From positions 186,001-250,000 of the forward strand of contig NZ_LFLS01000004.1 in assembly GCF_001189915.1 (NCBI RefSeq): a stretch of DNA of 64,000 bases, written 5' to 3'. Of this stretch, positions 35,794 through 45,334 are shown piece by piece (positions within the stretch are counted from its first letter, which is position 1; the number at the start of each line of letters is the position of its first letter). The stretch is from Herbaspirillum autotrophicum. Its GTDB lineage: Bacteria > Pseudomonadota > Gammaproteobacteria > Burkholderiales > Burkholderiaceae_D. Both the position numbers and the translations under genes were made by a program. The notes below the pieces were generated by a model. The model saw nothing but the letters and a program-made list of their open reading frames with translations, ran no database searches and was not told where the DNA came from.

Positions 35794-37287
35794 TTACTTT
35801 TCAATTTTCTCGGGCGGTGTCTTGATTTCCTTTTTATCATCCTTGACCGCTTTGCTGTCCTTGGCGGACTCTTCGCGGATTTCAGGTTTGACCTTGGAGA
35901 CCTGCACCGGCAATCCCTTCAGATGGTTCAGCGCCTGCGTCAGCTGGAAGTCTTCCTTGCTGCCGAATTCCAGTGGCTTGCGTTTCTTCTCGGCCGCAAT
36001 CAGACGCTCTTCTTCCTTCTCGTCGACGGTCGCCGCCTTGGTTTCATTGGCGGTTTTGTCCTTGTCGTTGCTCAGATGCTTGGTCAGATCGGCTTCCCGC
36101 AGACGCAAACCATTCAAGCCATCGCCATCCGCGTATTCATCCACCATGATGTCGGGGATGATGCCCTTGGCCTGGATCGAGCGGCCATTCGGCGTGTAGT
36201 AACGCGCAGTGGTCAGTTTGACCGCAGTTTGCTTGTCCGGTGGCAATGCAATCACCGACTGTACCGAGCCCTTGCCGAAGGTTTGGGTTCCCATGATGGT
36301 GGCGCGCTTGTAATCCTGCAGTGCGCCGGCCACGATTTCAGATGCCGATGCCGAACCGGTATTGACCAGCACGACCATCGGGACCTTCTTGACGGCATCC
36401 GGCAGACGCGACAACGGATCGTTCATCGGATTGGCGGCGTAATACTCACGCTTGGCATAGAAGCTGGCCTTGGAGCTTGGCAACTGGCCATTGGTCGATA
36501 CCACCACCGAATCCTTCGGCAGGAATGCAGCGGAAACGCCGATAGCGCCCGGCAACACGCCACCCGGATCGTTACGCAAATCGAGAATCAGACCCTTGAG
36601 GTTCGGTTCCTGTGCGTAGATGGCCAGAATCTTCTTGGCCATGTCGTCCACGGTCGGTTCCTGGAACTGGGTCACGCGCAGCCATGCATAGCCTGGCTCG
36701 ACCACTTTCGACTTCACGCTCTGTACCCGGATTTCCTGACGCACGATAGTCAGGATGATTGGCTTGTCTTCGTCCTTGCGGGCAATGGTCAGCGTGATCT
36801 TGGTATTCGGCTCGCCGCGCATCTTCTTGACGGCCTCGTCCAGCGTCAGTCCTTTGACCGGGGTGCTGTCGAGACGGGTGATCAGGTCTCCGGCCTTGAT
36901 GCCGGCACGGTAGGCAGGCGAATCTTCAATCGGCGAAATGACTTTGACATAGCCATCTTCCATGCCGACCTCGATACCGAGGCCGACAAATTTGCCCATG
37001 GTGCCTTCACGCAACTCCTTGTAGGCCTTCTTGTCGAGATAGGCAGAATGCGGATCAAGCGAGGCCACCATGCCGGAAATGGCTTCGGTGAGCAGCTTTT
37101 TGTCTTCGACCGGCTCGACATAATCGGACTTGATCAGGCCGAATACATCTGCCAGTTGTCGCAATTCTTCCAACGGCAGCGGGGCCGTCGCATTTTTTTG
37201 AGCGATGGCATCGAATTGCATCGATGCCGCCACTCCCGCAATCATGCCCAGACTGATAAGACCGATATTCTTAAGTTTGCTGCCCAT
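35794..37287 (-). CDS. ctpA: C-terminal processing serine protease (S41, CtpA/Prc-like)
   Basis: Periplasmic, membrane-anchored protease of 497 residues. An N-terminal signal anchor (NIGLISLGMIAGVAASMQF), a PDZ domain (about 95-185; FVGLGIEVGMEDGYVKVISPIEDSPAYRAG-type with GDLITRLDS), and the S41 catalytic core follow. Catalytic Ser lies in NTGSASASEIVAGALQD and the general-base Lys in IMGTQTFGKGSVQ, about 25 residues later. The tail (about 410-497) is Lys/Glu-rich. In proteobacteria these enzymes trim peptidoglycan hydrolases or lipoproteins. It lies 3 bases after the envC-like gene, whose product activates amidases, so a cell-wall role is likely. Confidence 0.93.
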   Translation of the reverse strand: MGSKLKNIGLISLGMIAGVAASMQFDAIAQKNATAPLPLEELRQLADVFGLIKSDYVEPVEDKKLLTEAISGMVASLDPHSAYLDKKAYKELREGTMGKFVGLGIEVGMEDGYVKVISPIEDSPAYRAGIKAGDLITRLDSTPVKGLTLDEAVKKMRGEPNTKITLTIARKDEDKPIILTIVRQEIRVQSVKSKVVEPGYAWLRVTQFQEPTVDDMAKKILAIYAQEPNLKGLILDLRNDPGGVLPGAIGVSAAFLPKDSVVVSTNGQLPSSKASFYAKREYYAANPMNDPLSRLPDAVKKVPMVVLVNTGSASASEIVAGALQDYKRATIMGTQTFGKGSVQSVIALPPDKQTAVKLTTARYYTPNGRSIQAKGIIPDIMVDEYADGDGLNGLRLREADLTKHLSNDKDKTANETKAATVDEKEEERLIAAEKKRKPLEFGSKEDFQLTQALNHLKGLPVQVSKVKPEIREESAKDSKAVKDDKKEIKTPPEKIEK

Positions 37288-37290
37288 GTT

Positions 37291-38700
37291 TCACCTAGTA
37301 GTTACCCAGCCAAGTGGGTCGAAAGCCCGGCCCTGATGCCGAATTTCAAAGTATAAACCCGATTGCTCATTGCCGCCGCTATTACCTGCGCTGGCAATGA
37401 CATCACCGGTTTTGACGAGATCGCCGGCGCGCTTGAGCACCGACTGGTTATTGCCGTAAATCGTCATGTACTGGTTGCCGTGATCGACAATCAGCAAATT
37501 GCCGAAACCGCGCAGCCAATCCGCATAAACTACCCGCCCGGCCGCTACTGCCTTGACTTCCGCACCTTCAGGGGCGCGGATGAACAAGCCTTTCCAGCTC
37601 GGCCCGTCGCCACGCTTGCCGCCGAATTTGGCGATCAGATCACCCCGGATCGGCAACCGCAACTGACCACGCAGACTGGCAAAAGGTTTACCGTAATTTT
37701 CCTCTGCGCTCGGCGTGGCGTCGTTTCTGCCCAACGTTTGCGGCGGTTCGTCATCATCGATGGCGTCCGCCGGGCTCGGTTTGGGCGTGGTTTTGGTACC
37801 GGGTGCCGCTTTGTTACCCGGCGCGGCCTTGGCCTGCTGCGCCGCGCGACGCTCCCGTTCGGCCTTGGCTTTCGCCAATTGTTCCTGATGACGCTTTTCA
37901 CGCGCCGCCGCTTCAGCCTTTTTCTGCTCTTCGATAATTTGCGCCAGCTTGTCGACCAGACCGGACAAGCGTTGCTCGTCGCGCTGCAGATTGCCGACTT
38001 CCTTGCGCTGGGAATTCAGCTTGGTCGACAGTTGCGCCAGCAACACCGTGCGTTTGGATTTTTCTTTTTCCAGCACGCGCTTTTGTTCGTTTTCTTCCTG
38101 CGCGATTTCTTCCAGTTCGAATTTGGCGTTCTGGGTCTCGGCCTTGTTACTCTTGACTGCCTGCAGGTTGACACGCAGGGTTTCAATCAGCCTGGCCTGC
38201 GCCTGGGAGATATATCCCATGTACTGCAATTCGCGATTGATGCGATTCGGATTGTCACCCGACAGCAGCAATTTGATCCGGTCTTCATTGCCGGCCACAT
38301 ACTGGTCGCGCAACAGCTTCGACAGTTGCGCCTGCTGTGCATTGACCACCGCGGCCAGTTCCGTCTGTTGCTTCACCAGTTGGCTCAGCCGCGCTTCGGT
38401 ACTCGCTTGCTCCTGCGCCAGTTCACGCAACGAGCGATTGGCGCGCGATATCGCCAGCTCCGATTCCGCCAGCGAATCGGCAGCATTGCCTTTGGCGGTC
38501 TCGGTTTGATTGATGTCACGCTTGAGTACGGCCAGCCGTTGCTGCAGATCGGCCCGCTCTTTTTCTGCGGCCTGCTTCTGACGACTGCGTTCCGTTACCG
38601 GCTGGGCAGAGACAGACGGCGCCGCCAATGCTGCTGCCAGCAGCAGCACCGCGCCCAGCGACATCGCTGCGGCGCGTGACTGGCGACGCGGTTTGACCAT
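37291..38700 (-). CDS. envC: EnvC-like murein hydrolase activator (degenerate LytM/M23)
   Basis: Periplasmic protein of 469 residues: signal peptide (SLGAVLLLAAALAAPSVSAQ), a long coiled coil (about 35-270), a low-complexity Lys/Ala/Pro linker, and a C-terminal LytM domain (about 340-469). The LytM zinc ligands are lost: where peptidases have His-x3-Asp the protein has SWKGLFIRAP, and the final HxH is LYFEIRHQ. This matches EnvC, which does not cut peptidoglycan itself but activates AmiA/AmiB amidases at the septum. Starts 20 bases after gpmA and is followed within 3 bases by ctpA. Confidence 0.9.
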   Translation of the reverse strand: MVKPRRQSRAAAMSLGAVLLLAAALAAPSVSAQPVTERSRQKQAAEKERADLQQRLAVLKRDINQTETAKGNAADSLAESELAISRANRSLRELAQEQASTEARLSQLVKQQTELAAVVNAQQAQLSKLLRDQYVAGNEDRIKLLLSGDNPNRINRELQYMGYISQAQARLIETLRVNLQAVKSNKAETQNAKFELEEIAQEENEQKRVLEKEKSKRTVLLAQLSTKLNSQRKEVGNLQRDEQRLSGLVDKLAQIIEEQKKAEAAAREKRHQEQLAKAKAERERRAAQQAKAAPGNKAAPGTKTTPKPSPADAIDDDEPPQTLGRNDATPSAEENYGKPFASLRGQLRLPIRGDLIAKFGGKRGDGPSWKGLFIRAPEGAEVKAVAAGRVVYADWLRGFGNLLIVDHGNQYMTIYGNNQSVLKRAGDLVKTGDVIASAGNSGGNEQSGLYFEIRHQGRAFDPLGWVTTR

Positions 38701-38720
38701 TAAAGTGCAGAGAAAATGGA

Positions 38721-39467
38721 TTATTTCGATTTCCCTTGATTCGCCACCGCCTTGAGCGCGGCTTCGATGGCGGACTGATCGCCGAGATAGTAGCTCTTGA
38801 TCGGCTTGAGATCGGCATCCAGTTCATAGACCAGCGGCTGACCGTTGGGAATGTTGAGGCCGACGATGTCGCTGTCGCTGATCCCGTCCAGGTACTTGAT
38901 CAGGGCACGCAGACTGTTGCCGTGCGCCGAGATGATGATGCGCTTGCCGGCGCGGATGGCTGGTGCAATCGAATCATTCCAGGCTGGCAGCACGCGCGCC
39001 ACTGTATCCTTGAGGCACTCGGTCAGCGGAATCTGTTCGCGCTTGAGACCGGCATAACGCGGGTCATTGTAGGCCGACAAGGCAGCTTCCGGATCGAGCG
39101 GATTGGGTGGCGTGTCGTAGCTGCGGCGCCATACCAGCACTTGCTCATCGCCATACTGGGCGGCGGTTTCCGCCTTGTTCAATCCTTGCAGTGCGCCATA
39201 GTGACGCTCGTTCAGACGCCAGTCGTGTTCAATCGGCAGCCACATCTGATCCATTTCATCGAGCGTGGTCCAGAGGGTGCGGATGGCGCGCTTGAGGACC
39301 GAAGTGTAAGCCAGGTCGAAGCTGAAACCGGCATCCTTGAGCAGCTTGCCGGCCTGACGCGCTTCGGCCACACCCTTTTCGGTCAGATCAACATCAACCC
39401 AGCCGGTAAAGCGGTTTGCCAGATTCCACGTCGATTCGCCGTGGCGCATAAATACGATTTTGTACAT
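38721..39467 (-). CDS. gpmA: 2,3-bisphosphoglycerate-dependent phosphoglycerate mutase
   Basis: Glycolytic/gluconeogenic enzyme of 248 residues that interconverts 3- and 2-phosphoglycerate. The phosphohistidine motif MRHGESTWN (H9) opens the protein; [17 protein letters not shown] and the second catalytic His in [12 protein letters not shown] are present. First gene of the gpmA-envC-ctpA run. Divergent from the rhodanese gene across 108 bases. Confidence 0.96.
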   Translation of the reverse strand: MYKIVFMRHGESTWNLANRFTGWVDVDLTEKGVAEARQAGKLLKDAGFSFDLAYTSVLKRAIRTLWTTLDEMDQMWLPIEHDWRLNERHYGALQGLNKAETAAQYGDEQVLVWRRSYDTPPNPLDPEAALSAYNDPRYAGLKREQIPLTECLKDTVARVLPAWNDSIAPAIRAGKRIIISAHGNSLRALIKYLDGISDSDIVGLNIPNGQPLVYELDADLKPIKSYYLGDQSAIEAALKAVANQGKSK

Positions 39468-39575
39468 AGGAAAGCTCGATTAAGTGAGAAAACAGCAATT
39501 CGCCATTTGAAGATTTAAATAGCGTGACGGCTTCTATTTTATAATGCCGGGATTCAGTAAACTCATTGGGATCCC

Positions 39576-39992
39576 GTGAAATTCATCATTGATAATATTT
39601 TTCTGATCGGCCTGGTCATTATTTCGGGCGGCGCACTGCTGCTTCCGTACCTGCAACAACGCGGCAGCAAGCTGACTCTGCTGCAGGCAACACAGCTGAT
39701 CAATCAAGGAAAGACGCTGATTATCGACGTCCGCGACAGCGAGCAGTTCGCCGCCGGCCATTTGCGTGACGCCAAAAACATTCCATTGAAAGATTTGCCG
39801 CAACGCATTTCTGAACTGGACAAGTTCAAAAGCAAGAGCGTAGTGGTGGTTTGCCAGACCGGAACGCAGTCCGGCAAGGCAGAAGCGACACTCAAAAAAG
39901 CCGGCTTCACTGAAGTCTACGGTCTGACCGGCGGTATTGCTGCATGGCAAACCCAGGGCTTGCCGACCACGGCGCAAAAGGAAGGCAAATGA
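39576..39992 (+). CDS. membrane-anchored rhodanese-like protein
   Basis: A 138-residue protein with one N-terminal membrane segment (IFLIGLVIISGGALLLP) and a single rhodanese domain (about 35-135). The active-site loop is CQTGTQSGKA, with the persulfide Cys, after KSKSVVVV; DVRDSEQFAAGHLRDAKNIP is the matching structural motif. The start codon is GTG. The stop overlaps the grxC ATG by the ATGA arrangement, so the two are translationally coupled; sulfur or redox handling is the likely theme. Confidence 0.9.
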   Translation: MKFIIDNIFLIGLVIISGGALLLPYLQQRGSKLTLLQATQLINQGKTLIIDVRDSEQFAAGHLRDAKNIPLKDLPQRISELDKFKSKSVVVVCQTGTQSGKAEATLKKAGFTEVYGLTGGIAAWQTQGLPTTAQKEGK

Positions 39993-40249
39993 CAGCCCGC
40001 GTAGTCATGTACAGCACCGGCGTCTGTCCTTACTGCATGATGGCGGAACGTCTGCTCAAGAACAAAGGCGTTGAGGAGATTGAAAAAATCCGCATCGACC
40101 TTGATCCGCAACAGCGCGACATCATGATGGAAAAGACCGGTCGCCGCACCGTACCGCAAATTTATATCGGCGAAACCCATGTCGGCGGCTTCGACGATCT
40201 GAGTGCGCTGGATCGCTCCGGCGGACTTGATCCCCTGTTGCAAGCCTAG
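39989..40249 (+). CDS. grxC: glutaredoxin 3
   Basis: Cytoplasmic dithiol glutaredoxin of 86 residues that reduces disulfides with glutathione. The CPYC active site (about 12-15), VPQIYIG with cis-Pro (about 51-57) and the GGFDDL glutathione-binding turn are present. The start is the ATG at 39989 that overlaps the rhodanese stop. secB follows 62 bases later, a very common proteobacterial pair. Confidence 0.95.
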   Translation: MTARVVMYSTGVCPYCMMAERLLKNKGVEEIEKIRIDLDPQQRDIMMEKTGRRTVPQIYIGETHVGGFDDLSALDRSGGLDPLLQA

Positions 40250-40311
40250 AATCTGCAGTGCATTCCTGACGATTTTCATTTTATTCATTCAACCTGAAAC
40301 GAGAGCATTCC

Positions 40312-40803
40312 ATGTCGGAAGAGAAACAAACTGAACAACAACCCGTATTCCAGATCCAGCGCGTTTACCTGAAGGATCTGTCGCTGGAACAACCTAATTC
40401 GCCAGGCATTTTCCTGGAACAGGATGCACCGGCAATTGAAGTATCGGTCGATGTCGGCGCTGAAGCGCTCGCAGAAGGCATCTTCGAATCGACAGTAACG
40501 ATCACCGTGACTGCCAAGGTGCAGGACAAGGTTGCGTTTCTGGTTGAAGGCAAGCAAGCCGGCATTTTCGAAATCCGCAACATTCCTGCCGAGCAACTGG
40601 ATCCGCTGCTGGGTATCGGCTGCCCGAACATCATCTACCCTTACCTGCGCGCCAATATCGCCGACGTGATTACCCGTGCCGGTTTCCCGCCGATCCACCT
40701 GGCCGAAATCAACTTCGAAGTGTTTTACCAGCAACGCCTGCAGGCGCTGGCAGAGCAGCAAACCGACGGCACACTGGTCAACGGTACCTCGACTGTCAAC
40801 TGA
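40312..40803 (+). CDS. secB: protein-export chaperone SecB
   Basis: Homotetrameric cytosolic chaperone of 163 residues that keeps pre-proteins unfolded and hands them to SecA. The family core [17 protein letters not shown] (about 12-28), [18 protein letters not shown] and the C-terminal [33 protein letters not shown] are present. Sits between grxC and an SH3-domain gene, upstream of gpsA, the usual grxC-secB-gpsA order. Confidence 0.96.
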   Translation: MSEEKQTEQQPVFQIQRVYLKDLSLEQPNSPGIFLEQDAPAIEVSVDVGAEALAEGIFESTVTITVTAKVQDKVAFLVEGKQAGIFEIRNIPAEQLDPLLGIGCPNIIYPYLRANIADVITRAGFPPIHLAEINFEVFYQQRLQALAEQQTDGTLVNGTSTVN

Positions 40804-40931
40804 TCCGGCATTCGCATTCCCGCGCAAACGGGGATGTCGATGCCATAATGGATCGTTCCAGCATCCCCATGCTGTGCGCCTCGCCTCGCCTCGCGGTGAG
40901 TCGCACAGACCGATACAGCGGAGTCACTTTC

Positions 40932-41384
40932 ATGAAATATTTACGTCTGCTCACGTCCGCCGTGGCCCTCAGCGCCGCGTTGGCAAGCAATGCCGCCCAT
41001 GCGCTGGACTTCAAGTCGGTCGGTGCGGCGCCAGCAATCCTGTACGACGCGCCTTCGGAAAAAGGACGCCGGGTATTCGTTGCCCCGCGCGGCATGCCGG
41101 TGGAAGTCGTGCTGACCTACAGCGACTGGAGCAAGGTGCGTGACGCCGCCGGTACGCTGTCATGGGTGCAGTCCAAGGCACTGGTTGCCAAGCGCACCGT
41201 CGTGGTCAGCGTCGCCAACGCCAAGATTCACGCCAGCGCTGACGAAGCCAGTCCTACCGTATTCAGCGCCGACAAGAATGTATTGCTCGACATGGCCGAG
41301 CCGGCCACTTCCGGCTGGGTCAAGGTCCGGCACCGTGACGGCCAGAGCGGTTTCGTCAAGGCCTCCGAAGTCTGGGGCGATTGA
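40932..41384 (+). CDS. exported bacterial SH3-domain protein
   Basis: A 150-residue secreted or periplasmic protein: signal peptide (LLTSAVALSAALASNAAHAL) then two SH3b-like repeats (about 26-90 and 90-150) with PVEVVLTYSDWSKVRDAAG, LSWVQSKALV, SGWVKVRHRDGQSGFVKASEVWG. SH3b domains often bind cell-wall peptides. Function unknown, but it is commonly found between secB and gpsA in Burkholderiales. The ATG at 40932 was preferred over a frame open 28 codons further upstream. Confidence 0.85.
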   Translation: MKYLRLLTSAVALSAALASNAAHALDFKSVGAAPAILYDAPSEKGRRVFVAPRGMPVEVVLTYSDWSKVRDAAGTLSWVQSKALVAKRTVVVSVANAKIHASADEASPTVFSADKNVLLDMAEPATSGWVKVRHRDGQSGFVKASEVWGD

Positions 41385-41425
41385 TCGCCCCCGCCATCAG
41401 CTCCGTCCTCACTTAGTCTGCTTTC

Positions 41426-42424
41426 ATGAAAATCACCATACTTGGTGCCGGTGCCTGGGGTACGGCGCTGGCCATCGCGCTGACGCAACGCAATGACGTC
41501 ATGCTGTGGGGTCGCAATGCCGACGCCATGCGTGAACTCGCCGCACAGCGTGAAAACCTGGCGTATTTGCCGGGCTTTCCGTTGCCGCCATCACTGCACC
41601 TCACCGCCGATTTCGCGCAGGCAATTGCACATGTCAGCGCGGCGCCTGAACAAAGCCTGCTGGTGATTGCCTCCTCGGTCTCGGGCTTGCGCGCGCTGGC
41701 CGAGCAACTGCGCGCTCATGCCATTCCGAATATCGTCTGGCTCTGCAAAGGGCTGGAAGAACAAACCTGTCTGTTGCCGCACCAGATCGTCCAGGAAGTC
41801 TTGGGCGACGCCGTACCTGCCGGCGCCTTGTCCGGCCCGTCCTTCGCACAAGAAGTCGCCAAGGGCCTGCCCTGTGCGCTGAGCTTCGCCAGTCATGACA
41901 ATGATTTGCGGGAACGGGTAGTGGCGGCGGTGCATGGCGGCAATATCCGCATTTATTCCAGCGATGATCTGATTGGTGTCGAAATCGGCGGCGCGGTCAA
42001 AAATATTCTCGCCATCGCCACCGGCGCCGCCGATGGTTTACAGCTCGGCCTCAATGCGCGGGCGGCCCTGATCACACGCGGTCTGGCCGAAATCAGCCGG
42101 CTCGGCATCGCCTTGGGCGGGCGCGCCGAAACATTCATGGGCTTGTCTGGGGTGGGTGATTTGATTCTGACCTGCACCGGCGACCTGTCGCGCAATCGCC
42201 GTGTCGGACTGGGTCTGGCGCAAGGCAAGCAACTGGATCTGATCGTGGCCGAACTGGGCCATGTCGCCGAAGGTGTCCGTTGTGCCGAATCCGTACGGGC
42301 ATTGGCGGCCCGGCACGGGGTCGACATGCCGATCACGGATGCCGTGGCCGGCGCACTGTTCGACGGAATTTCGGTACCGGAAATGGTGAAGCTGCTGCTG
42401 TCGCGCGATCCGCGCGAAGAGTGA
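41426..42424 (+). CDS. gpsA: NAD(P)-dependent glycerol-3-phosphate dehydrogenase
   Basis: Cytoplasmic enzyme of 332 residues that makes sn-glycerol-3-phosphate from DHAP for phospholipid synthesis. The N-terminal [13 protein letters not shown] nucleotide site, [23 protein letters not shown], catalytic Lys in [12 protein letters not shown] and [16 protein letters not shown] with SRNRRVG are all present. It ends 2 bases from the small convergent gene on the other strand. Confidence 0.96.
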   Translation: MKITILGAGAWGTALAIALTQRNDVMLWGRNADAMRELAAQRENLAYLPGFPLPPSLHLTADFAQAIAHVSAAPEQSLLVIASSVSGLRALAEQLRAHAIPNIVWLCKGLEEQTCLLPHQIVQEVLGDAVPAGALSGPSFAQEVAKGLPCALSFASHDNDLRERVVAAVHGGNIRIYSSDDLIGVEIGGAVKNILAIATGAADGLQLGLNARAALITRGLAEISRLGIALGGRAETFMGLSGVGDLILTCTGDLSRNRRVGLGLAQGKQLDLIVAELGHVAEGVRCAESVRALAARHGVDMPITDAVAGALFDGISVPEMVKLLLSRDPREE

Positions 42425-42425
42425 A

Positions 42426-42647
42426 TCAGCGGGCGATGATATCGCTTTCCATTTTTGGACGTTTGAAACGCTTGGGCGACTCGCCTTCGACGATGTCATC
42501 GATTTGCTTTGGCAGCTTGTCGTACCCCGAGCAGTCGTCTTCACGCTCTTTGAATTTCTTGCCCACGCGCGGATAACGCGACTCGGCCAATGCATATTGC
42601 TGGGGAAAATCCGCCTTCGGTTTCAACTTGCGCTCTATTGCCTGCAT
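42426..42647 (-). CDS. small Lys/Arg-rich hypothetical protein
   Basis: A 73-residue, strongly basic protein without membrane segments (RKLKPKADFPQQYALAES, YPRVGKKFKEREDDC, then KRFKRPKMESDII at the end). I recognise no family. An AGGAA ribosome site 7 bases before the ATG at 42647 and its position just after gpsA, convergent with a 1-base gap, support a real gene. The following 42648-42875 stretch holds nothing I can identify. Confidence 0.6.
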   Translation of the reverse strand: MQAIERKLKPKADFPQQYALAESRYPRVGKKFKEREDDCSGYDKLPKQIDDIVEGESPKRFKRPKMESDIIAR

Positions 42648-42875
42648 GATGTATTCCTAACTCGTACTTGACGATCACTATTCGTGGCACTGCAACTGTC
42701 CCGTAGCGTGACAGTTGTCAGCAGCGCGTCAGCCGCGCCCTAGCCAAGTAACGCCTGAACAATGATTTGGAATACGTCCAAAACAGGATTTTTATCAAAA
42801 ATTTGCGAGCCCCCGCCTGACAGCTCTTTTTTGGTGCGCGGCACCAATCTCACAAAAGCGCCTGTTTACAAGGCT

Positions 42876-43490
42876 TTACAGCGGTTTTTTGGCTTTGGTT
42901 TTGTGCCAGATACGGAACAAAAGCAACATTGAAACAATTGTTGCAAAAAGTATCGGTTGTGCCAAAAGGTTCTTTCCCGCCTTCATCCACCAGAAATGCA
43001 GCACCCCGAGCGGCACGATCAGGTACATCAGCCGATGCAGCCATTGCCAGCGTTTGCCGCCTAGACGACGCACCATGCCATTGGTACTGGTCAGCGCCAG
43101 TGGGATCAGCAATACAAATGCGCTGAAGCCGACGGTGATAAATGGCCGCTTGAGCACATCCTTCCACATTTCGGCCAGATCGAAAAAATGATCAAACCAG
43201 AAGAAGGTCATGAAATGCAGTGCCACATAAAAGAAGGCGAACAAGCCCAGCATACGACGCAACTTGAGCAGCCAGTTCCAGCCGGTAATGCGTCGCAGCG
43301 GTGTTATTGCCAGTGTGAAACACAGGAAATACAAGGTCCAGTCACCGGTATTGCGAGTAATGAATTCAATCGGATTGGCGCCCAGACGGTCGGTCAGCGT
43401 GAACAGGACCAGCCGCGCAAAAGGCAGCAAGGCCAGAATAAACAGGACTGTCTTGAGAATATTGACTTGCCTGCTATCAAGATTTTTCAT
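42876..43490 (-). CDS. msrQ: haem-binding membrane subunit MsrQ
   Basis: Inner-membrane b-haem protein of 204 residues with about six membrane segments that passes quinone electrons to MsrP, which repairs oxidised methionines in the periplasm. Visible family segments are TGDWTLYFLCFTLAITPLRR, GLFAFFYVALHFMTFFWFD with its haem His, LTSTNGMVRRLGGKRWQWLHRLMYL and LGVLHFWWM. A TTG start eight codons upstream, overlapping the msrP stop, is the alternative to the ATG at 43490. Confidence 0.93.
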   Translation of the reverse strand: MKNLDSRQVNILKTVLFILALLPFARLVLFTLTDRLGANPIEFITRNTGDWTLYFLCFTLAITPLRRITGWNWLLKLRRMLGLFAFFYVALHFMTFFWFDHFFDLAEMWKDVLKRPFITVGFSAFVLLIPLALTSTNGMVRRLGGKRWQWLHRLMYLIVPLGVLHFWWMKAGKNLLAQPILFATIVSMLLLFRIWHKTKAKKPL

Positions 43491-43510
43491 GAATTGCCCG
43501 GCATCCGCGA

Positions 43511-44491
43511 TCAAAAGAATTTCTTCAGGTCCATGCCGGCATACAGCGGCGCCACTTCGTTATAGCCGTTGAACATCAGTGTCTTGCGCTTTTTGGTAAA
43601 GAAACCGTCTTCGCCGATACGCCGTTCACTGGCCTGCGACCAGCGCGGATGGTCAACATTGGGATTAACGTTGGAATAAAAACCGTATTCCTGTGGTGCA
43701 GAAATATTCCATGCGGTTTTCGGCTGCTCCTTGAGGAAGCGGATCTTGACGATCGATTTGGCCGATTTGAAACCATATTTCCATGGAACAATAATACGTA
43801 CCGGTGCGCCATTCTGGTTCGGCAATACCTCGCCATACATGCCGAGCGTCAGCAATGTCAGCGGATGATTGGCTTCGTCCAGACGCAAGCCCTCGGTGTA
43901 CGGCCATTGCAGTACCCGGTCGCCGATACCCGGCATCTGATTTTTATCTGCCAGCGTCACGAACTCCACGTATTTGGCATTACTGGTCGGTTCAACTTTC
44001 TTGATCAGTTCCGACAGTGAATAACCAATCCACGGAATCACCATCGACCAGCCTTCGACGCAACGCAGTCGGTAAATCCGCTCTTCCAGCGGTGCCAGCC
44101 TGGTCAGGCTGTCGATGTCCAGCGTCATCGGCTTCTTGACTTCACCTTCGATGGCAATCGTCCAGGGACGGGTTTTCAGGGTGCCGGCATTTTGCGCCGG
44201 GTCTGCCTTGTCGGTGCCGAATTCATAGTAATTGTTGTAGGTGGAGGCATCCTTGAAGGATGTTTGCTTGTCCATCACCACATAGGACGAGTTGGGCCTG
44301 GCGGCCAGTTTCGCCAGCGGCGCACCTTGCGCAAATGCATCGCGCGAAGCGAATTCCAGCAAGCCGGCACCGGTGACGGAAGCCACCGCCATCTGCTTCA
44401 TGAAACTGCGGCGCGCGTCGAATACCTCACGCGGTGTAATTTCGGAAGGCAATGGCAGGCCATCACCATGAGATTGACGTTTGATCAGCAT
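43511..44491 (-). CDS. msrP: methionine-sulfoxide reductase catalytic subunit MsrP
   Basis: Periplasmic molybdopterin enzyme of 326 residues exported by Tat: the twin-arginine signal [13 protein letters not shown] lies about 28 residues in. The Mo-coordinating Cys is in [33 protein letters not shown] and the C-terminal [17 protein letters not shown] are typical of YedY/MsrP. The gene precedes msrQ on the same strand and the pair protects envelope proteins against hypochlorite-type damage. Confidence 0.95.
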   Translation of the reverse strand: MLIKRQSHGDGLPLPSEITPREVFDARRSFMKQMAVASVTGAGLLEFASRDAFAQGAPLAKLAARPNSSYVVMDKQTSFKDASTYNNYYEFGTDKADPAQNAGTLKTRPWTIAIEGEVKKPMTLDIDSLTRLAPLEERIYRLRCVEGWSMVIPWIGYSLSELIKKVEPTSNAKYVEFVTLADKNQMPGIGDRVLQWPYTEGLRLDEANHPLTLLTLGMYGEVLPNQNGAPVRIIVPWKYGFKSAKSIVKIRFLKEQPKTAWNISAPQEYGFYSNVNPNVDHPRWSQASERRIGEDGFFTKKRKTLMFNGYNEVAPLYAGMDLKKFF

Positions 44492-44676
44492 AGAAACTCC
44501 ATATACGATGCGGCGGGATGCAGCTTGGTCGGTTCGACCAATTCGATCTTACACAATTCCGCTACTTTCTTTTTCTTATACGGAGCAACGGCCGTTGCGG
44601 ATGCAAGGCGCAGGTGGCGACAGGTGACGCCGGGAAATAGTGCCGACAGGCAATGCAGTCCGGATCCGGACCGCCT

Positions 44677-45333
44677 TCAGGACAGCGCGGCGATACGAGC
44701 CGGCAGCTCGGCCAGGGTACGGATGATATGCACGTTGGCCGGCAACTCGGCATCGTGATCGCTGTGCCACAAGGCAAATACTTGCATGCCCGCTGCCAGA
44801 CCGGCCTGAACACCGGGCAAACTGTCTTCGACCACGACGCAACGGTCCGGTGGCACCCCCATCGTTTCGGCAGCATGCAGGAATAAACCCGGTTCGGGTT
44901 TCCAGCTCTGGACATCGTAGGCACTGAAGATACGCCCCTCGAAATAGGGCAACAGATTGGTGACCTTGAGGCAGAGTTCGATTTTTTCGCGCGGTGCGTT
45001 GGAGGCCAGACAAAACGGTACCGACAATTCCTGCACCATGTCCAGCGCACCGGGGATCGGTTGCAGATGTTCGCGCAACAGTTGCGCCATCACCGCCCGT
45101 AATTCAACCACAAAGGTGTCCGGTACCGGCGCCCCGCGCAAGCGCTCGACTTCGGCTACGCACTCACCCATGCCGACCCCTTTGAAACTGGCCAGCGCCT
45201 GCGCCGCCGACATCGTCACGCCGTGGACCGCCGTGTATTGCGCCCATGCCTGGGCAGTGACGATTTCACTATCGACCAGCGTGCCGTCACAATCGAACAG
45301 CACCAGATCAACTGCGGGCCCGGCTGCCGTCAT
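44677..45333 (-). CDS. HAD-superfamily phosphatase (subfamily IA)
   Basis: A 218-residue hydrolase of the beta-phosphoglucomutase / phosphoglycolate phosphatase type. Motif I LVLFDCDGTLVDSE (about 10-23), motif II FCLASNAPREKI, motif III Lys in SWKPEPGLFLHAA and motif IV VVVEDSLPGVQAG are intact. The substrate cannot be assigned; sugar phosphates such as fructose-1-phosphate fit this subgroup. Its ATG lies 1 base after the ccsB stop, so the two are translationally linked. Confidence 0.9.
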   Translation of the reverse strand: MTAAGPAVDLVLFDCDGTLVDSEIVTAQAWAQYTAVHGVTMSAAQALASFKGVGMGECVAEVERLRGAPVPDTFVVELRAVMAQLLREHLQPIPGALDMVQELSVPFCLASNAPREKIELCLKVTNLLPYFEGRIFSAYDVQSWKPEPGLFLHAAETMGVPPDRCVVVEDSLPGVQAGLAAGMQVFALWHSDHDAELPANVHIIRTLAELPARIAALS

Positions 45334-45334
45334 G

